A stretch of DNA of 64,000 bases from Kiloniella laminariae. Its GTDB lineage: Bacteria; Pseudomonadota; Alphaproteobacteria; Kiloniellales; Kiloniellaceae. Where the stretch lies: positions 930,001 through 994,000 of the forward strand of contig NZ_JAPWGY010000001.1 in NCBI RefSeq assembly GCF_027214005.1, written 5' to 3'. Shown here piece after piece: positions 33,320-42,311 of the stretch (its first letter is position 1; every line of letters begins with the position of its first letter). A program made the translations under genes and the position numbers. The notes under the pieces are model-generated. The model saw nothing but the letters and a program-made list of their open reading frames with translations, was not told the DNA's origin and did no database searches.

Positions 33320-36300
33320 GTTTTGGTGCCATAAAAACACTGGGCAAGAGGAAGTACAAACCCGACCTGTCCAATTCACTTGCATTGTCTGCAGGCAAGA
33401 AACTGACCATCACGCCAACCCAAACAGGCAACCGACGCCAGTTTACGGTTATGATGAATGTGCGGCGGACGAGCTTCGGGACCACGCAATACCTGCTAAA
33501 CGCAAGCAATCAAAGTCAATGGTACTTTGATACTTCTGACAGGCTTGTCTATAACGGTACGGCGTCGGGCGGCAACTACATCTCGACCCGAAAATTCCGC
33601 GACACGGGCTGGATGTTTGTTGGCCTTGCAGTTGATACGGTGGCCCGAACAATCAAGATGGTAGTGAATGATCAGGAGATTGACCAGTGGGATACCGCCA
33701 CGATACCGACGGCGAACTGGGTAAGTCACTTCAATCTGGCAGGGCAATCCGTGTCAATCGGAGCCTACAACGGTGGTGCCGGAACGCTTGAAGCCAATGT
33801 CTCCGACGTGGTGCTGCTCGATGGCGAAGTCCTGACCCCCGCCGAGATGATCGTCTATCGGATGCGGTATATTCCCCATGGCGGGGGGACAATTGCGGCA
33901 ACCAAGAAATTCACGACCGAGGATATCAAGGCGCGGTTTCTGACCTTCTCCCGCAACAATCCGGGTGGGGCAGAACCGATTATCAATGATGAGGGCAGGT
34001 TTATATCCGGGCCTTCCAATGCATGGGTTGGGGCGCATACGGAAGTTCTGCCAAGTACGGGTAAATACCAGGTTGAGTTTACCCTGCTGGGCGATGGGGA
34101 GAACCTGGTTATCGGGACATCTCCTGCCAGCAATTCCGGCTTTACAGGGAACACAGTCAACACACTGGGTAGCTTCACAGGTGCCTACATGCGCCTTGCC
34201 GGAATACTATCCTACAACAATACAAGTAACGGCGGTTCTTACGCCTATCCTGTATGGGGCGGGACGTCCGGCAATGAAGTCTTTTCCCTGTATCTCGATA
34301 TGGACAACCGCAAGATGGCGATGGCTGTTGACGGGGTTTTCTTGCCAAATCAGGGCGGTGCAACCGGAACTGGTCTGTACAATATCACATCGGGAGATGT
34401 CCGGTTGTTTGCCGAGACGTATGGCTTTACCGGAGCCAAAGTAAACTTCGGACAGAATGACTACGTTTATCCTGTTGCCGGATACGGGCCGCTTCAGTTC
34501 CCCGGACAGTCTGATCTCAAGCGCTGCAACATGGTCGAGCACTACGGGACCATTATCTGTGACAATGTGAACGACCGCTGCAATCAGGGTGCTGGGGCCT
34601 GGTACGCAGCGCTGTCCAACTTTGTTATGCCAACGGGCAAGTTCTATGCAGAGTTCAAATGTGTCGCCAGTAGCCAGAGCACCCTTGTTGGTGTGACTTC
34701 TGATGTCGTCGCAAGCAATATGAGCTTTCCGGGAAACCAGCCGAACTCGGCGGGGATCTACGGGCATTCTGCTGGCTGGACGGATTATGAATTTCCGACG
34801 GGCGGCTCCCAGACTTCAAAAGGTATTCCCGGAAGTGTCGCTTCCGGCAGCATCCTGAGTACACAGACTATTCAGGTCGCTGTGGATGTTGCTACTGGCA
34901 AGGTCTGGTACGGGGTCAACAACAGCTGGACGGGCAATCCTGCGGCGGGAACGGGAGCGTTGCATACGATTGTTCCGGGGAACATGAAATTTGCCATTGG
35001 GCTGCACAACCATTCAGGTATTTACTGGAATTTCGGGGACACTCCCTTTGCCCATACACCGCCAACAGGTTTCGTTGGCCCGGCTAGGGTTGACTTTGAT
35101 ACGCTCAAAGTTGCAGGGGATACAAGGGATCTCGAATACGGCCCTAACGGTTGCCAACTGCTCTTCGAGAATGGAGCCAATCTGGGAGAGGTCTCAGCCG
35201 GGAACAAAGTTAACTGGACACCGACCGGGATAACTTCTGCAGATCAAAGCGAAGATGTTCCGGGTGATCCTTACGCGGTTATGAATGCGCTGACTGCAAG
35301 CAACACGTCTATGACTTTCACCGAAGCAGGGACAAGGGTTAATTTCAACAGCGCCTATCCCGGCACCGCGATGGGATCTTTGGGGGTAAGTTCCGGGAAA
35401 TGGTATTGGGAGGTTAAACTCTCCGGTGGGTCTAGCGGGAACGGTCATGCCTGTGGGATTGCTACAGAAGCGTGGGCCAATAAAAACGTTGATCCGGACG
35501 GAAACTCTACCCCCTACAGTCATCTTGTAGATAGTCGCGGTCATTATGCGGACAATGGCACCATCACCAATAACTCGACTACTTTCGCACCAGCTGTGAC
35601 TATCGGTATCCGGCTGGATTGTGACGCCAACACGATATCATATTATAAAGATAATGTGCTTATAGGCACTCGGGCCATCGAGGCGGGTCAGAGGTGGTAT
35701 CCGTTTCACAAGAATAGTACTTCTGTAGCGTCACTAAGCCAGGTCATAAACCACGGCCAGAAGCCTTTTGTCTACGCACCTCCTACGGGCTTTAAAAAAC
35801 TCAAAGGCTCGAACCTGCCAACCCCTGAACACCACGGGCGGGACTGGTTTAATGCCCTTCTGCATGTCGGCACAAGTGCAATTAAGGTTCTGTCCGGGGC
35901 TGGGTTTGCGCCGGATCTTCTATGGGGAAAGGCGCGGTCATCGGCCTACAGCCACAGGCTTGAGGATAAGGTCAGAGGAGCCGGAAAAGGGCTTTTCTCT
36001 AATACAACTTGGGTCGAGGAGACACGGGCGGATAGTGTAACGTCCTTTGGTTCGGACGGTGTGAGCTTTGGGGCCGATGTGGGGTCTGGTTTTAACCAGA
36101 ACGGGGTTTCTTACGTTGACTGGCTGTTCCGGGCTGGAGGCGCTCTTGTTATCAACAACGACGGCACAATCCCAAGTATGGTTTCTGCGGCGGAGGCAGG
36201 GCATTTCTCGATTGCAACGGCCACAGCAACTGGATCAGTGGGAACCTTTGGTCACGGTCTTGAGCATGTCGAGATGGTGATCATCAAATCCAGAAATAAC

Positions 36301-36843
36301 GTGGGAACCACAGGATGGAATGTCTGGCATAAGGATCTGTCCAGCCCGGTTCACTATCTCGGCCTTGAGAGTACATCTGCTCAATCCTCTGGAGGCTCAA
36401 ATTTCTCCGGGACGTGGGGGAGTTTGATTGGCGGGACGGCCACATTATTTGCCAGTGGCTCAAACCTTGTAGCCTACAATTTCCGATCCATCCCCGGTCT
36501 ATGCAAAGTTGGGAGCTACACTGGAAATGGTTCTGCAGATGGGCCCTTTGTGGACTGCGGATTTAAGCCCCGGTGGCTGTTGTACAAACGGGTTGATAGT
36601 ACGTCGCACTGGACGATTCACGATACTGTACGTGATCCAGTAAATCCCGCCCGCGGTATTCTGGAGGCAAGTTCGAGTGCAGCAGAAAGTGTGTTGACAA
36701 CCCTCGACATAGACCTCTTGTCGAACGGGTTCACAATCAGAACCAGCCACCAGAACCATAACTATAACGGTCACAAATACATCTACCTTGCACTTGCCGA
36801 GGAAGCCGGGGGCGGGGATTTGCCCTGGCCTTTGGCGCGCTAA
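33316..36843 (+). CDS. receptor-binding tail protein with LamG/SPRY-type domains
   Basis: 1175 residues. Order: concanavalin-like LamG domain (about 30-190; Q-F-T-V-M-M-N-V-R-R), then several SPRY-type beta-sandwich domains. Each has a K-Y-Q-V-E-F or K-W-Y-W-E-V-K-L strand early and a closing motif such as N-F-G-D-T-P-F-A-H-T-P-P-T-G-F or Q-K-P-F-V-Y-A-P-P-T-G-F. The C-terminal 330 residues contain G-F-A-P-D-L-L-W, G-S-Y-T-G-N-G-S, G-F-K-P-R-W-L-L-Y-K-R and H-K-Y-I-Y-L-A-L-A-E, a module common at phage fibre ends (DUF7483-like). It probably binds surface glycans and decides host range. Coupled to the adaptor by a 4-bp overlap. Confidence 0.82.
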   Translation: MSFGAIKTLGKRKYKPDLSNSLALSAGKKLTITPTQTGNRRQFTVMMNVRRTSFGTTQYLLNASNQSQWYFDTSDRLVYNGTASGGNYISTRKFRDTGWMFVGLAVDTVARTIKMVVNDQEIDQWDTATIPTANWVSHFNLAGQSVSIGAYNGGAGTLEANVSDVVLLDGEVLTPAEMIVYRMRYIPHGGGTIAATKKFTTEDIKARFLTFSRNNPGGAEPIINDEGRFISGPSNAWVGAHTEVLPSTGKYQVEFTLLGDGENLVIGTSPASNSGFTGNTVNTLGSFTGAYMRLAGILSYNNTSNGGSYAYPVWGGTSGNEVFSLYLDMDNRKMAMAVDGVFLPNQGGATGTGLYNITSGDVRLFAETYGFTGAKVNFGQNDYVYPVAGYGPLQFPGQSDLKRCNMVEHYGTIICDNVNDRCNQGAGAWYAALSNFVMPTGKFYAEFKCVASSQSTLVGVTSDVVASNMSFPGNQPNSAGIYGHSAGWTDYEFPTGGSQTSKGIPGSVASGSILSTQTIQVAVDVATGKVWYGVNNSWTGNPAAGTGALHTIVPGNMKFAIGLHNHSGIYWNFGDTPFAHTPPTGFVGPARVDFDTLKVAGDTRDLEYGPNGCQLLFENGANLGEVSAGNKVNWTPTGITSADQSEDVPGDPYAVMNALTASNTSMTFTEAGTRVNFNSAYPGTAMGSLGVSSGKWYWEVKLSGGSSGNGHACGIATEAWANKNVDPDGNSTPYSHLVDSRGHYADNGTITNNSTTFAPAVTIGIRLDCDANTISYYKDNVLIGTRAIEAGQRWYPFHKNSTSVASLSQVINHGQKPFVYAPPTGFKKLKGSNLPTPEHHGRDWFNALLHVGTSAIKVLSGAGFAPDLLWGKARSSAYSHRLEDKVRGAGKGLFSNTTWVEETRADSVTSFGSDGVSFGADVGSGFNQNGVSYVDWLFRAGGALVINNDGTIPSMVSAAEAGHFSIATATATGSVGTFGHGLEHVEMVIIKSRNNVGTTGWNVWHKDLSSPVHYLGLESTSAQSSGGSNFSGTWGSLIGGTATLFASGSNLVAYNFRSIPGLCKVGSYTGNGSADGPFVDCGFKPRWLLYKRVDSTSHWTIHDTVRDPVNPARGILEASSSAAESVLTTLDIDLLSNGFTIRTSHQNHNYNGHKYIYLALAEEAGGGDLPWPLAR

Positions 36844-36864
36844 AATCAATTTAAGGAAAGCATC

Positions 36865-37533
36865 ATGTATGTAATCGAAAAAGCCGGAAAGGTTATGATC
36901 GGGCCGTCTGGCTGGACGCCGCGTCTGGCTGCTGCTTGTGGTTTGACCGGGAATCTCTCGACACCTAAGGATCTGCCATTTGATCTGGGTGATGGCAAGA
37001 GTCTTCGTGCTGTGCGTTTTATCACGGCCACAGTGGGCAAGTATCAGATGCTGGTTGAAGATGCCGGAGCGCTGCTGGACGGGGAGTGGGTGATCACCCG
37101 TTCGGCGATGGATATTCCGCTGGAGCAGGCAAAACAGCTGGCTCTGTCGGAGATCAAGAACCGTCGGGATGCCATCGCTGATGAGGGGGATTTTCTCTGG
37201 ACTCTGGATGATGTGACTTATCGTCTTCAGGGGAAAACGTCTTCGTTGACCCAGATGGAACGCTCTCGCGACCTGCTGCGGGAGATGGTTGCTCGTGGCG
37301 TGCCTGCAGAACAGGCGCGACAGCCATGGAGGACGGCGGATAATGCCTGGACCCCGGCCCTAACAGCAGATCAGATCAGCGATATGGCCTTTACCAAGGG
37401 GCAGCAAAGTCTGGCCTGCTGGAAGAATTATGCCGTGCTGGAGGCCAGGATCATTGCAAACACCACCGATAATATTGCGAAGCTTTCTGTGCTTAATCTT
37501 TTTTCGGGCTGGCCTGAAACAGGGGAGGGCTGA
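36865..37533 (+). CDS. DUF4376-type tail fibre accessory protein
   Basis: 222 residues; AAGGAAAG 5 bases upstream of the ATG. The central part (K-N-R-R-D-A-I-A-D-E-G-D-F-L-W-T-L-D-D-V-T-Y-R-L-Q) resembles the DUF4376 domain usually encoded right after tail-fibre genes and thought to act in fibre assembly or as a distal subunit. Position fits that role. Confidence 0.75.
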   Translation: MYVIEKAGKVMIGPSGWTPRLAAACGLTGNLSTPKDLPFDLGDGKSLRAVRFITATVGKYQMLVEDAGALLDGEWVITRSAMDIPLEQAKQLALSEIKNRRDAIADEGDFLWTLDDVTYRLQGKTSSLTQMERSRDLLREMVARGVPAEQARQPWRTADNAWTPALTADQISDMAFTKGQQSLACWKNYAVLEARIIANTTDNIAKLSVLNLFSGWPETGEG

Positions 37534-37536
37534 TCA

Positions 37537-37650
37537 ATGATTTTCTCAATCTCGATAACCAAGAATTATTTTGCGAAAATGCCGCATTTACAGGTCGTTT
37601 TTTCCTGTCCGAGACAAGAGAATTTTCCGGCAGGAGACATGCAGCGGTGA
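37537..37650 (+). CDS. 37-residue ORF coupled to the holin-like gene
   Basis: ATG at 37537 with a strong GGAGGG ribosome binding site 8 bases upstream; 37 codons ending CGG-TGA, whose GTGA overlaps the GTG start of the next gene. The peptide (M-I-F-S-I-S-I-T-K-N-Y-F...) resembles nothing I know. It may be a leader for translational coupling of the holin-like gene. Confidence 0.4.
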   Translation: MIFSISITKNYFAKMPHLQVVFSCPRQENFPAGDMQR

Positions 37651-37859
37651 TCAATGAAGTTTTCAAACAGATCCCACTGGTGGACAAGGTTGCGGCGCTC
37701 CCCGTACTGACGGTCCCAATCTGGCTGCAGTATCTCAATGGAGCTGTGGCTTTGACAGTAGGTCTGGGCACCATTTTGATTGTGGTTTTCAGAGTGCTTT
37801 CAGCTTACCAGGACTGGGTTAACAAAAAGACAGGTTCGCATCAGAGTGACCAGTCATGA
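37647..37859 (+). CDS. holin-like small membrane protein
   Basis: 70 residues, GTG start overlapping the previous stop. One or two hydrophobic segments (V-A-A-L-P-V-L-T-V-P-I-W-L and A-V-A-L-T-V-G-L-G-T-I-L-I-V-V-F-R-V-L) and a charged C-terminus (K-K-T-G-S-H-Q-S-D). Holin function is inferred from size, topology and position just before the endolysin. Confidence 0.65.
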   Translation: MINEVFKQIPLVDKVAALPVLTVPIWLQYLNGAVALTVGLGTILIVVFRVLSAYQDWVNKKTGSHQSDQS

Positions 37860-37965
37860 CCCGATTTGTCTGGCTGTGAAAGACAAGAGCCGGATGTGTG
37901 ATCAGGCAATAAGACCATAGTTCGGCTGGTTAAATAACAAATTTCACGAAACAAAAGGTTATTTT

Positions 37966-38382
37966 ATGGATAGAGTAACGCATGCTGGGTCTTTCACGCC
38001 AATGAAGGACACTGGGATAGTAAACTGGTCGCTCTATCCCAATTTTTCTCGCGAAGAGTTTATCTGTCGTTGCGGTTGTGGCCGTGCGGATATGAACCGG
38101 GATTTTCTGACAAAGCTACAGAAACTGCGTCTTGTTATCGGGCCTTTAAAAGTCACCAGTGGCTTTCGCTGCCCTGATCACCCGGAAGAACGCAAGAAAA
38201 AAGCTCCGGGTGCGCATTCTGCCGGGCTGGCTGCTGATGTTGTGCCGCTGAAAGCTGGCAAATATGAGCTTTTGAAAGCGGCCCTCGATCTGGATTTTGT
38301 CGGTATTGGTGTGGCGAAGTCCTTTATCCATCTGGACACAGGACACCCCGCTGCGGGCCGTCCGGCATTATGGAGTTATTGA
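37966..38382 (+). CDS. peptidase M15 family endolysin
   Basis: Zinc D-Ala/L-Ala carboxy- or endopeptidase that cuts cell-wall peptides for lysis. 138 residues; AAAGG upstream. M15A motifs: V-T-S-G-F-R-C-P-D-H-P, then A-H-S-A-G-L-A-A-D-V (zinc His and Asp) and F-I-H-L-D-T-G (second zinc His). The N-terminal C-R-C-G-C-G is typical of the phage type. No signal peptide, so it needs the holin. Confidence 0.88.
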   Translation: MDRVTHAGSFTPMKDTGIVNWSLYPNFSREEFICRCGCGRADMNRDFLTKLQKLRLVIGPLKVTSGFRCPDHPEERKKKAPGAHSAGLAADVVPLKAGKYELLKAALDLDFVGIGVAKSFIHLDTGHPAAGRPALWSY

Positions 38383-38385
38383 GTA

Positions 38386-38727
38386 ATGAAACATATGCTT
38401 ATCGCAGTCGCCTTCGTGGCGGCTTTTTTTGTGCCCGGATTTCTGACCGCGATTATGGGGCCTGCACAGGCCCAGACGCAGGGGCGTTGCCTTACGCAAG
38501 ACGCCATGACAGCCCGGCTTGCACAGGATTACCACGAACAGCTTGTTTACACCTCGACCTCAACCCGTGGGCATGTGGTCTCGATTTTCCTCTCTCCCGG
38601 CGGCGAAACCTACAGCGTGATTTTTACGAAGGTCAACCCAGACGGTATCCGGGTTAGCTGCCTTGTCTTTGCTGGTGAAAACTGGCGCGAACTTCCCTTA
38701 GAAAAGGAAACAGAAAATGAAGTTTAA
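38386..38727 (+). CDS. exported protein in the lysis block
   Basis: 113 residues with a signal peptide (M-K-H-M-L-I-A-V-A-F-V-A-A-F-F-V-P-G-F ... A-Q-A-Q). Two mature cysteines (R-C-L-T-Q and V-S-C-L-V) probably pair. Lies 3 bp after the endolysin; its 3' end overlaps the next gene. Could be part of the lysis machinery, but no family is recognised. Confidence 0.65.
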   Translation: MKHMLIAVAFVAAFFVPGFLTAIMGPAQAQTQGRCLTQDAMTARLAQDYHEQLVYTSTSTRGHVVSIFLSPGGETYSVIFTKVNPDGIRVSCLVFAGENWRELPLEKETENEV

Positions 38728-39043
38728 AACCCTCCTGATCGGGCTGGCCCTGATCACGTCTGGTTTACTGCTGGCTGGCTGCACCACGTCAGCCGGAAAC
38801 AAGCTCACCCCGGAACAGCAGCTACAGCTTACCTGTGACGGCATTTCGTCCACGGTCAAGGTTCTGGCCGGGTACCGCGCCGCAGGTGAACTGTCTGATA
38901 GTTCAATCAAGCTGGTCGATGATCTGCGGCCCTCTAGCGTTGCTCTCTGCGACGGTTCGGTCACGGATTACCCGGCTGCACTGATTACCCTGTCTGACAC
39001 CGCTTTTACCCTGCTGACCATTCGTAAGGAGGCCGCACAATGA
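38717..39043 (+). CDS. phage lipoprotein, possible spanin-type or lysis protein
   Basis: 108 residues; AAGGAAA upstream. Lipoprotein signal L-I-T-S-G-L-L-L-A-G-C-T-T-S. The mature part has T-C-D-G-I-S-S-T-V-K-V-L and A-L-C-D-G, two further cysteines. Lysis-block position suggests an outer-membrane lysis or disruption role (spanin-like), but it lacks the proline-rich look of Rz1. Overlaps the next start. Confidence 0.65.
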   Translation: MKFKTLLIGLALITSGLLLAGCTTSAGNKLTPEQQLQLTCDGISSTVKVLAGYRAAGELSDSSIKLVDDLRPSSVALCDGSVTDYPAALITLSDTAFTLLTIRKEAAQ

Positions 39044-39237
39044 ACCCCGCAACACTTGCAACCGTAAACGCGCTGGTGGAAATCGGCCTGTTTGCGTTCA
39101 AATCCATCCGGGCTGTCCAGAACGGTGACAAAACGCCGGAGGAAATCCGCGCTGAATGGCCTGTTGTTTCGGCAAAGCTTGACGATGCCTGGGCGGCTTG
39201 GGATGCAGCCGGAGATAAAACAGGGGAACAGAAGTGA
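39040..39237 (+). CDS. small phage protein
   Basis: 65 residues; very strong AAGGAGG ribosome binding site; start overlaps the previous stop and its own stop overlaps the next GTG start. Amphipathic helix (V-N-A-L-V-E-I-G-L-F-A-F-K-S-I-R) then an acidic/tryptophan-rich end (A-W-A-A-W-D-A-A). Function unknown; part of the lysis/end block. Confidence 0.65.
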   Translation: MNPATLATVNALVEIGLFAFKSIRAVQNGDKTPEEIRAEWPVVSAKLDDAWAAWDAAGDKTGEQK

Positions 39238-39650
39238 GCAAGGCATTCACCTTCACCCCTGTGATCAACCCGGTCAAGATCCGCAACAGCCGCCCGCCCG
39301 GTGGGGTGCTGGTCTGGATTGCGCCGGGTGATCCGGATAATCCCTTTACTGCGGCCTGTGATCACAAGATCACGGGTCCGGTGGGGATGGATATCGTGAT
39401 GGAGGCGGGCTTTAACTATGACGGGGCTTCGGTGCCGCGTCCGCTCTGGTGGTTTATTCCCCGTGCCGATGCCCGTTTCTTTCGCGCTGCCTCGCTGCAC
39501 GATCTGCTCTATGCCACAAGGGAAGGCTCCCGCGCTGTGGCTGATGCCATTCTAAAAGCCGTGGCGGAACAGGACCGGATGCCCTGCCTCAAACGCTGGG
39601 CGGCGTATCTGGCTGTACGGGCAGGCGGGCAGGGGGCGTGGGAGGATTAA
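39234..39650 (+). CDS. DUF1353 protein
   Basis: 138 residues; GTG start in a GTGA overlap. Typical DUF1353: E-A-G-F-N-Y-D-G-A-S-V-P-R-P-L-W-W, then F-R-A-A-S-L-H-D-L-L-Y-A-T and A-D-A-I-L-K. Commonly found at the end of phage structural/lysis regions; conserved His and Asp suggest an enzyme, but its activity is unknown. Last prophage gene in the window. Confidence 0.85.
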   Translation: MSKAFTFTPVINPVKIRNSRPPGGVLVWIAPGDPDNPFTAACDHKITGPVGMDIVMEAGFNYDGASVPRPLWWFIPRADARFFRAASLHDLLYATREGSRAVADAILKAVAEQDRMPCLKRWAAYLAVRAGGQGAWED

Positions 39651-39688
39651 ACACCCGGTAGCTTGTCGTTCTTAAAAGCCCGTTAGGA

Positions 39689-40642
39689 TTAATTCTCAAC
39701 TGTCTTCGGGAAGGGGATGTCAAAATAGTTCAAGCCAGCAGTTGTGTTTGCAACAACACCGCCGACAGTTCCCGAGGGCAAGGCAAAGCCGCTGTAACCA
39801 CAGTAAACTGCCGGGCGAAAACGACCATAAGGGCGATTGCCTACTGCGTTTGTCCCCACGACATTTGCCGTTCCGATGTACTTGGCAGCCTGGGATGAAT
39901 AGGTGGTGGCATTAAACCATTCCTGGCCACATTCCTGTTCTTTTTGGGCTCCAACACCCCAGGTGACAATGACAAGATGAGGTTCAAGCTGTTTGAGTTT
40001 GTCCAGAGCAGTTGTGTCCGAGGTATAGGCATCGGCACAGACCAGCAAAGCCGTTTTGCCAAAGGGAGTCTGGATGACTGTAATGTCCGAGACTTCTCCC
40101 CTACTGTAATTGCAGCCCCCTGTTTCGTTTAAAACTTCCTTAGGGCATTTATCTGCATCAAAGGCATTCTGAAGTACGTTTAGTTTTCTTTGATGCAATA
40201 CAAGCTGCCCGGTGGGATCAACTAGAATGGCGGAATCGAAGGCATAATGTACCTCATCTTTTGTATTTTTCGGTACAGGCCCCTGTTCTGCGAGACCACT
40301 TGCGATCCATATATTTGCGGTTTTTGCCATTTCCTGAAAAGCCTGTGAGGCATTTCCCGGTATGGGAGGCGCTTCGGTAAAAGCACTCGGGTTTAACCAA
40401 CCCAGGAGAGAAGATTCCGGGAAGATAATAATATTTGCCCCGTTCTGTTTTGCCTTTATGGCAAGCTCCGTCATTTTGGTGAAATTCCCGGCATCAGCTG
40501 AATCAATCTGAGCCAGAGCCGCCCGAAAACTTGTTGGGCTGTTTTTGGCTGTTACGTCTTGAAGGGGCTTGGCCTCATCCGCGTGGGAAGGGTGGGTAAA
40601 TAAGAGCGCGAAAAGGAGGATTGTGCTTTGCAGGCGTAACAT
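39689..40642 (-). CDS. exported nitrilase-superfamily (carbon-nitrogen) hydrolase
   Basis: Hydrolyses a C-N bond (nitrile, amide or carbamoyl substrate). ATG 40642 (GGGAGA upstream) gives a signal peptide (L-Q-S-T-I-L-L-F-A-L-L-F-T-H-P-S-H-A), so the enzyme acts outside the cytoplasm, which is unusual for the family. The catalytic triad is visible: Glu about 76 (F-P-E-S-S), Lys about 153 (H-Q-R-K-L) and Cys about 202 (L-L-V-C-A-D-A-Y). Many other cysteines (K-C-P-K, G-G-C-N-Y, Q-E-C-G, V-Y-C-G) suit a periplasmic protein with disulfides. It is the first host gene after the prophage and sits downstream of the nitrile hydratase operon, so it may use the amides made there. Confidence 0.82.
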   Translation of the reverse strand: MLRLQSTILLFALLFTHPSHADEAKPLQDVTAKNSPTSFRAALAQIDSADAGNFTKMTELAIKAKQNGANIIIFPESSLLGWLNPSAFTEAPPIPGNASQAFQEMAKTANIWIASGLAEQGPVPKNTKDEVHYAFDSAILVDPTGQLVLHQRKLNVLQNAFDADKCPKEVLNETGGCNYSRGEVSDITVIQTPFGKTALLVCADAYTSDTTALDKLKQLEPHLVIVTWGVGAQKEQECGQEWFNATTYSSQAAKYIGTANVVGTNAVGNRPYGRFRPAVYCGYSGFALPSGTVGGVVANTTAGLNYFDIPFPKTVEN

Positions 40643-40769
40643 TTCTGTTCTCCCTGGTAATGTACTCTTCACCTGAGAAGCCAAGCGAGAGAAAGATTAC
40701 AAAAAAGCATATCACTTAATGATGGTGAAATAAAATTATTCTATTCCCATGGTTGATTTTGTGAATAGG

Positions 40770-41162
40770 TCAAGGATGGAATTCAGTATCAAATTTCAAC
40801 GTAATTTGTTTCCAGATTTCATATTTTTCGGCAGGTAAATCAAAGGGGGTACTGTTTTTTAGTACGCTCTCAATGCATTGAAAATATTGATAGTATCCGG
40901 ATTTGTCCCTGTCCTCTGCTTCGTCTGTTGATGTAACGGAAAGGACGGTGCCATCCGGAGCCAGGTGAACTGATATATTGAGGGCGGCTATCTGATCGGG
41001 TCTCTGGTTTTGACAAAGATCAAGTTGGTTCTTGAGATTAGAAAATTTGCTTTTGAAGCTAGAAATAATATTTTCTTCAACCGCATTGGCTGTAGGAGTA
41101 ACAGACAGTACAAGGAACGTTAACGGGAATATAACTTTGTTTATTTGTTTAAACTGTCTCAC
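40770..41162 (-). CDS. exported TonB/TolA C-terminal-like protein, coupled to the nitrile hydratase operon
   Basis: About 130 residues from GTG 41162, which overlaps the activator's stop (GTGA) and has GGAG two bases upstream, so it is translated with the operon. Signal-like segment (V-I-F-P-L-T-F-L-V-L-S-V-T-P-T-A-N-A). The mature part I-S-V-H-L-A-P-D-G-T-V-L-S-V, C-I-E-S-V-L-K, F-D-L-P-A-E-K-Y-E-I-W-K-Q-I-T-L-K-F has the strand-helix-strand pattern of TonB/TolA C-terminal domains. Its role next to nitrile hydratase is unknown. Confidence 0.65.
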   Translation of the reverse strand: MRQFKQINKVIFPLTFLVLSVTPTANAVEENIISSFKSKFSNLKNQLDLCQNQRPDQIAALNISVHLAPDGTVLSVTSTDEAEDRDKSGYYQYFQCIESVLKNSTPFDLPAEKYEIWKQITLKFDTEFHP

Positions 41163-41557
41163 AACTCCACCGCCTTTCCATGGGGCGTGCTGAGATAGGC
41201 CTGTCGCCATTGTTCCTTGCGTGAGAGTAGGTCAGGGGTCTGTAAAATTCCCTTGTCGGTAATGATTTTCTCCAGTACCGCGAGCCAGTGATCGTAGTAG
41301 GTGTTGCCGAGATCCGGGTCGCCTGCGGCCTGGGCGCGTTTGATTTCGGCGGAGAAGTTTTCGACCCATTCGGCCCAGGTGAAGTGGCCTTGATCACAGA
41401 GGCGCACGGCGAGGGCAAAGGCCTGGGCCTGCCAGGGTTCGGCAAAGACGGGGCCGTCTTCATCCCTTGGCAGATCGGGCAGGCCTTTACAGAGTGTAAG
41501 GGGGACTTCTTCGCTTTTGGTGGGTTGTCCCAAAACGCTGCCGGGATCTTTATCCAT
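41159..41557 (-). CDS. nitrile hydratase activator (P14K-like)
   Basis: Chaperone that delivers cobalt to, and helps oxidise the cysteines of, the alpha subunit. ATG 41557 (GGGGA upstream) preferred over GTG 41572. It resembles the N-terminal half of the beta subunit: V-F-A-E-P-W-Q-A-Q-A-F-A-L-A-V-R-L, H-F-T-W-A-E-W, Y-Y-D-H-W-L-A-V-L-E-K. Third gene of the operon after alpha and beta. Confidence 0.88.
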   Translation of the reverse strand: MDKDPGSVLGQPTKSEEVPLTLCKGLPDLPRDEDGPVFAEPWQAQAFALAVRLCDQGHFTWAEWVENFSAEIKRAQAAGDPDLGNTYYDHWLAVLEKIITDKGILQTPDLLSRKEQWRQAYLSTPHGKAVEL

Positions 41558-41645
41558 GTTATCTTTCCCCACCTTTTCTTCTATATGCTTGTCCCAAACC
41601 TGCCGGGATGCTGATGTTCACTTGAAAAATGCCCTCCACCGAGGG

Positions 41646-42311
41646 TCAATCGAGGGGCAGGAGGTAATCCTGCCAGAGGTCGACCTGGATGGTGCTGTCG
41701 TTGCCTGCGCCCCAGAGATCTGCCCCGGCAAAGGCGACGTTGTAGAGGTGCTGGCCGATGCGGTTGCCTTTGGCGCTTTCATCCGGAAAGACATGGCTGC
41801 CGTGATAGTCGGTAATAATGCCCTTTTGACCACGGACATAGCGTGGGACGCGGGTGTGCCCGGCGGGATTGAACAGGATTACGCGGACCCGGTCGCCGAT
41901 GTTGAACTGGCGCGGGCTGTCGGAGGCAAGATCGGCGGGACCGCCTTTCGCCAATATGCCAGGAACCTGTCCGGGGGTGACGCGACGCTCGCAAAGTTCT
42001 TCTGGGGCGTGACCGTTTGATTGGCCGCTGTGCAATTCCTCAGCTGTGACAATGCCGCGTTCCAGCAACAGGGTTTCCAGCCCGGCAAGCCAGGTTTCGT
42101 AATAGCTGTTGCTGAGATAGGCGACGGGGTGCTGGCGTTCGCGGGCATGACGCGAGATATCAATGTTCCATTGGCCGAGGAACCCGGCGCAGAGGGTCAG
42201 GCCCAGCGCACGCTTTTCCCATTCCGCATGAAAGATCGGTTCGTGTTTTTCCGCTTCGGGATTGATCGGGCCAAGGCCGTGACAGCCGCCGAGATCATGG
42301 GCGCCGTTCAT
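41646..42311 (-). CDS. nthB: nitrile hydratase beta subunit
   Basis: Partner of the alpha subunit in hydrating nitriles to amides. 221 residues from ATG 42311, which overlaps the alpha stop (ATGA). N-terminus [12 protein letters not shown] (Met is more usual where Cys stands). Middle [11 protein letters not shown]-terminal SH3-like barrel with F-N-I-G-D-R-V-R-V and [11 protein letters not shown], ending V-D-L-W-Q-D-Y-L. Confidence 0.93.
   Translation of the reverse strand: MNGAHDLGGCHGLGPINPEAEKHEPIFHAEWEKRALGLTLCAGFLGQWNIDISRHARERQHPVAYLSNSYYETWLAGLETLLLERGIVTAEELHSGQSNGHAPEELCERRVTPGQVPGILAKGGPADLASDSPRQFNIGDRVRVILFNPAGHTRVPRYVRGQKGIITDYHGSHVFPDESAKGNRIGQHLYNVAFAGADLWGAGNDSTIQVDLWQDYLLPLD

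Noticed and set aside
33316-36843. Possible diversity-generating retroelement target, because BPP-1-like phages diversify their receptor protein
   Set aside because: No reverse transcriptase gene and no template/variable repeat pair with A-specific differences were found; the receptor protein is SPRY/LamG-like rather than C-type-lectin-like.
1-39650. Gene transfer agent or tailocin instead of a prophage
   Set aside because: A terminase, portal, scaffold, capsid, short-tail, ejection and lysis set of podovirus type is present, without GTA-like gene order or a contractile tail.
39651-39688. Possible phage right attachment site at the prophage-host junction
   Set aside because: No tRNA or recognisable core repeat, and the left end is outside the window, so no matching att sequence can be shown.
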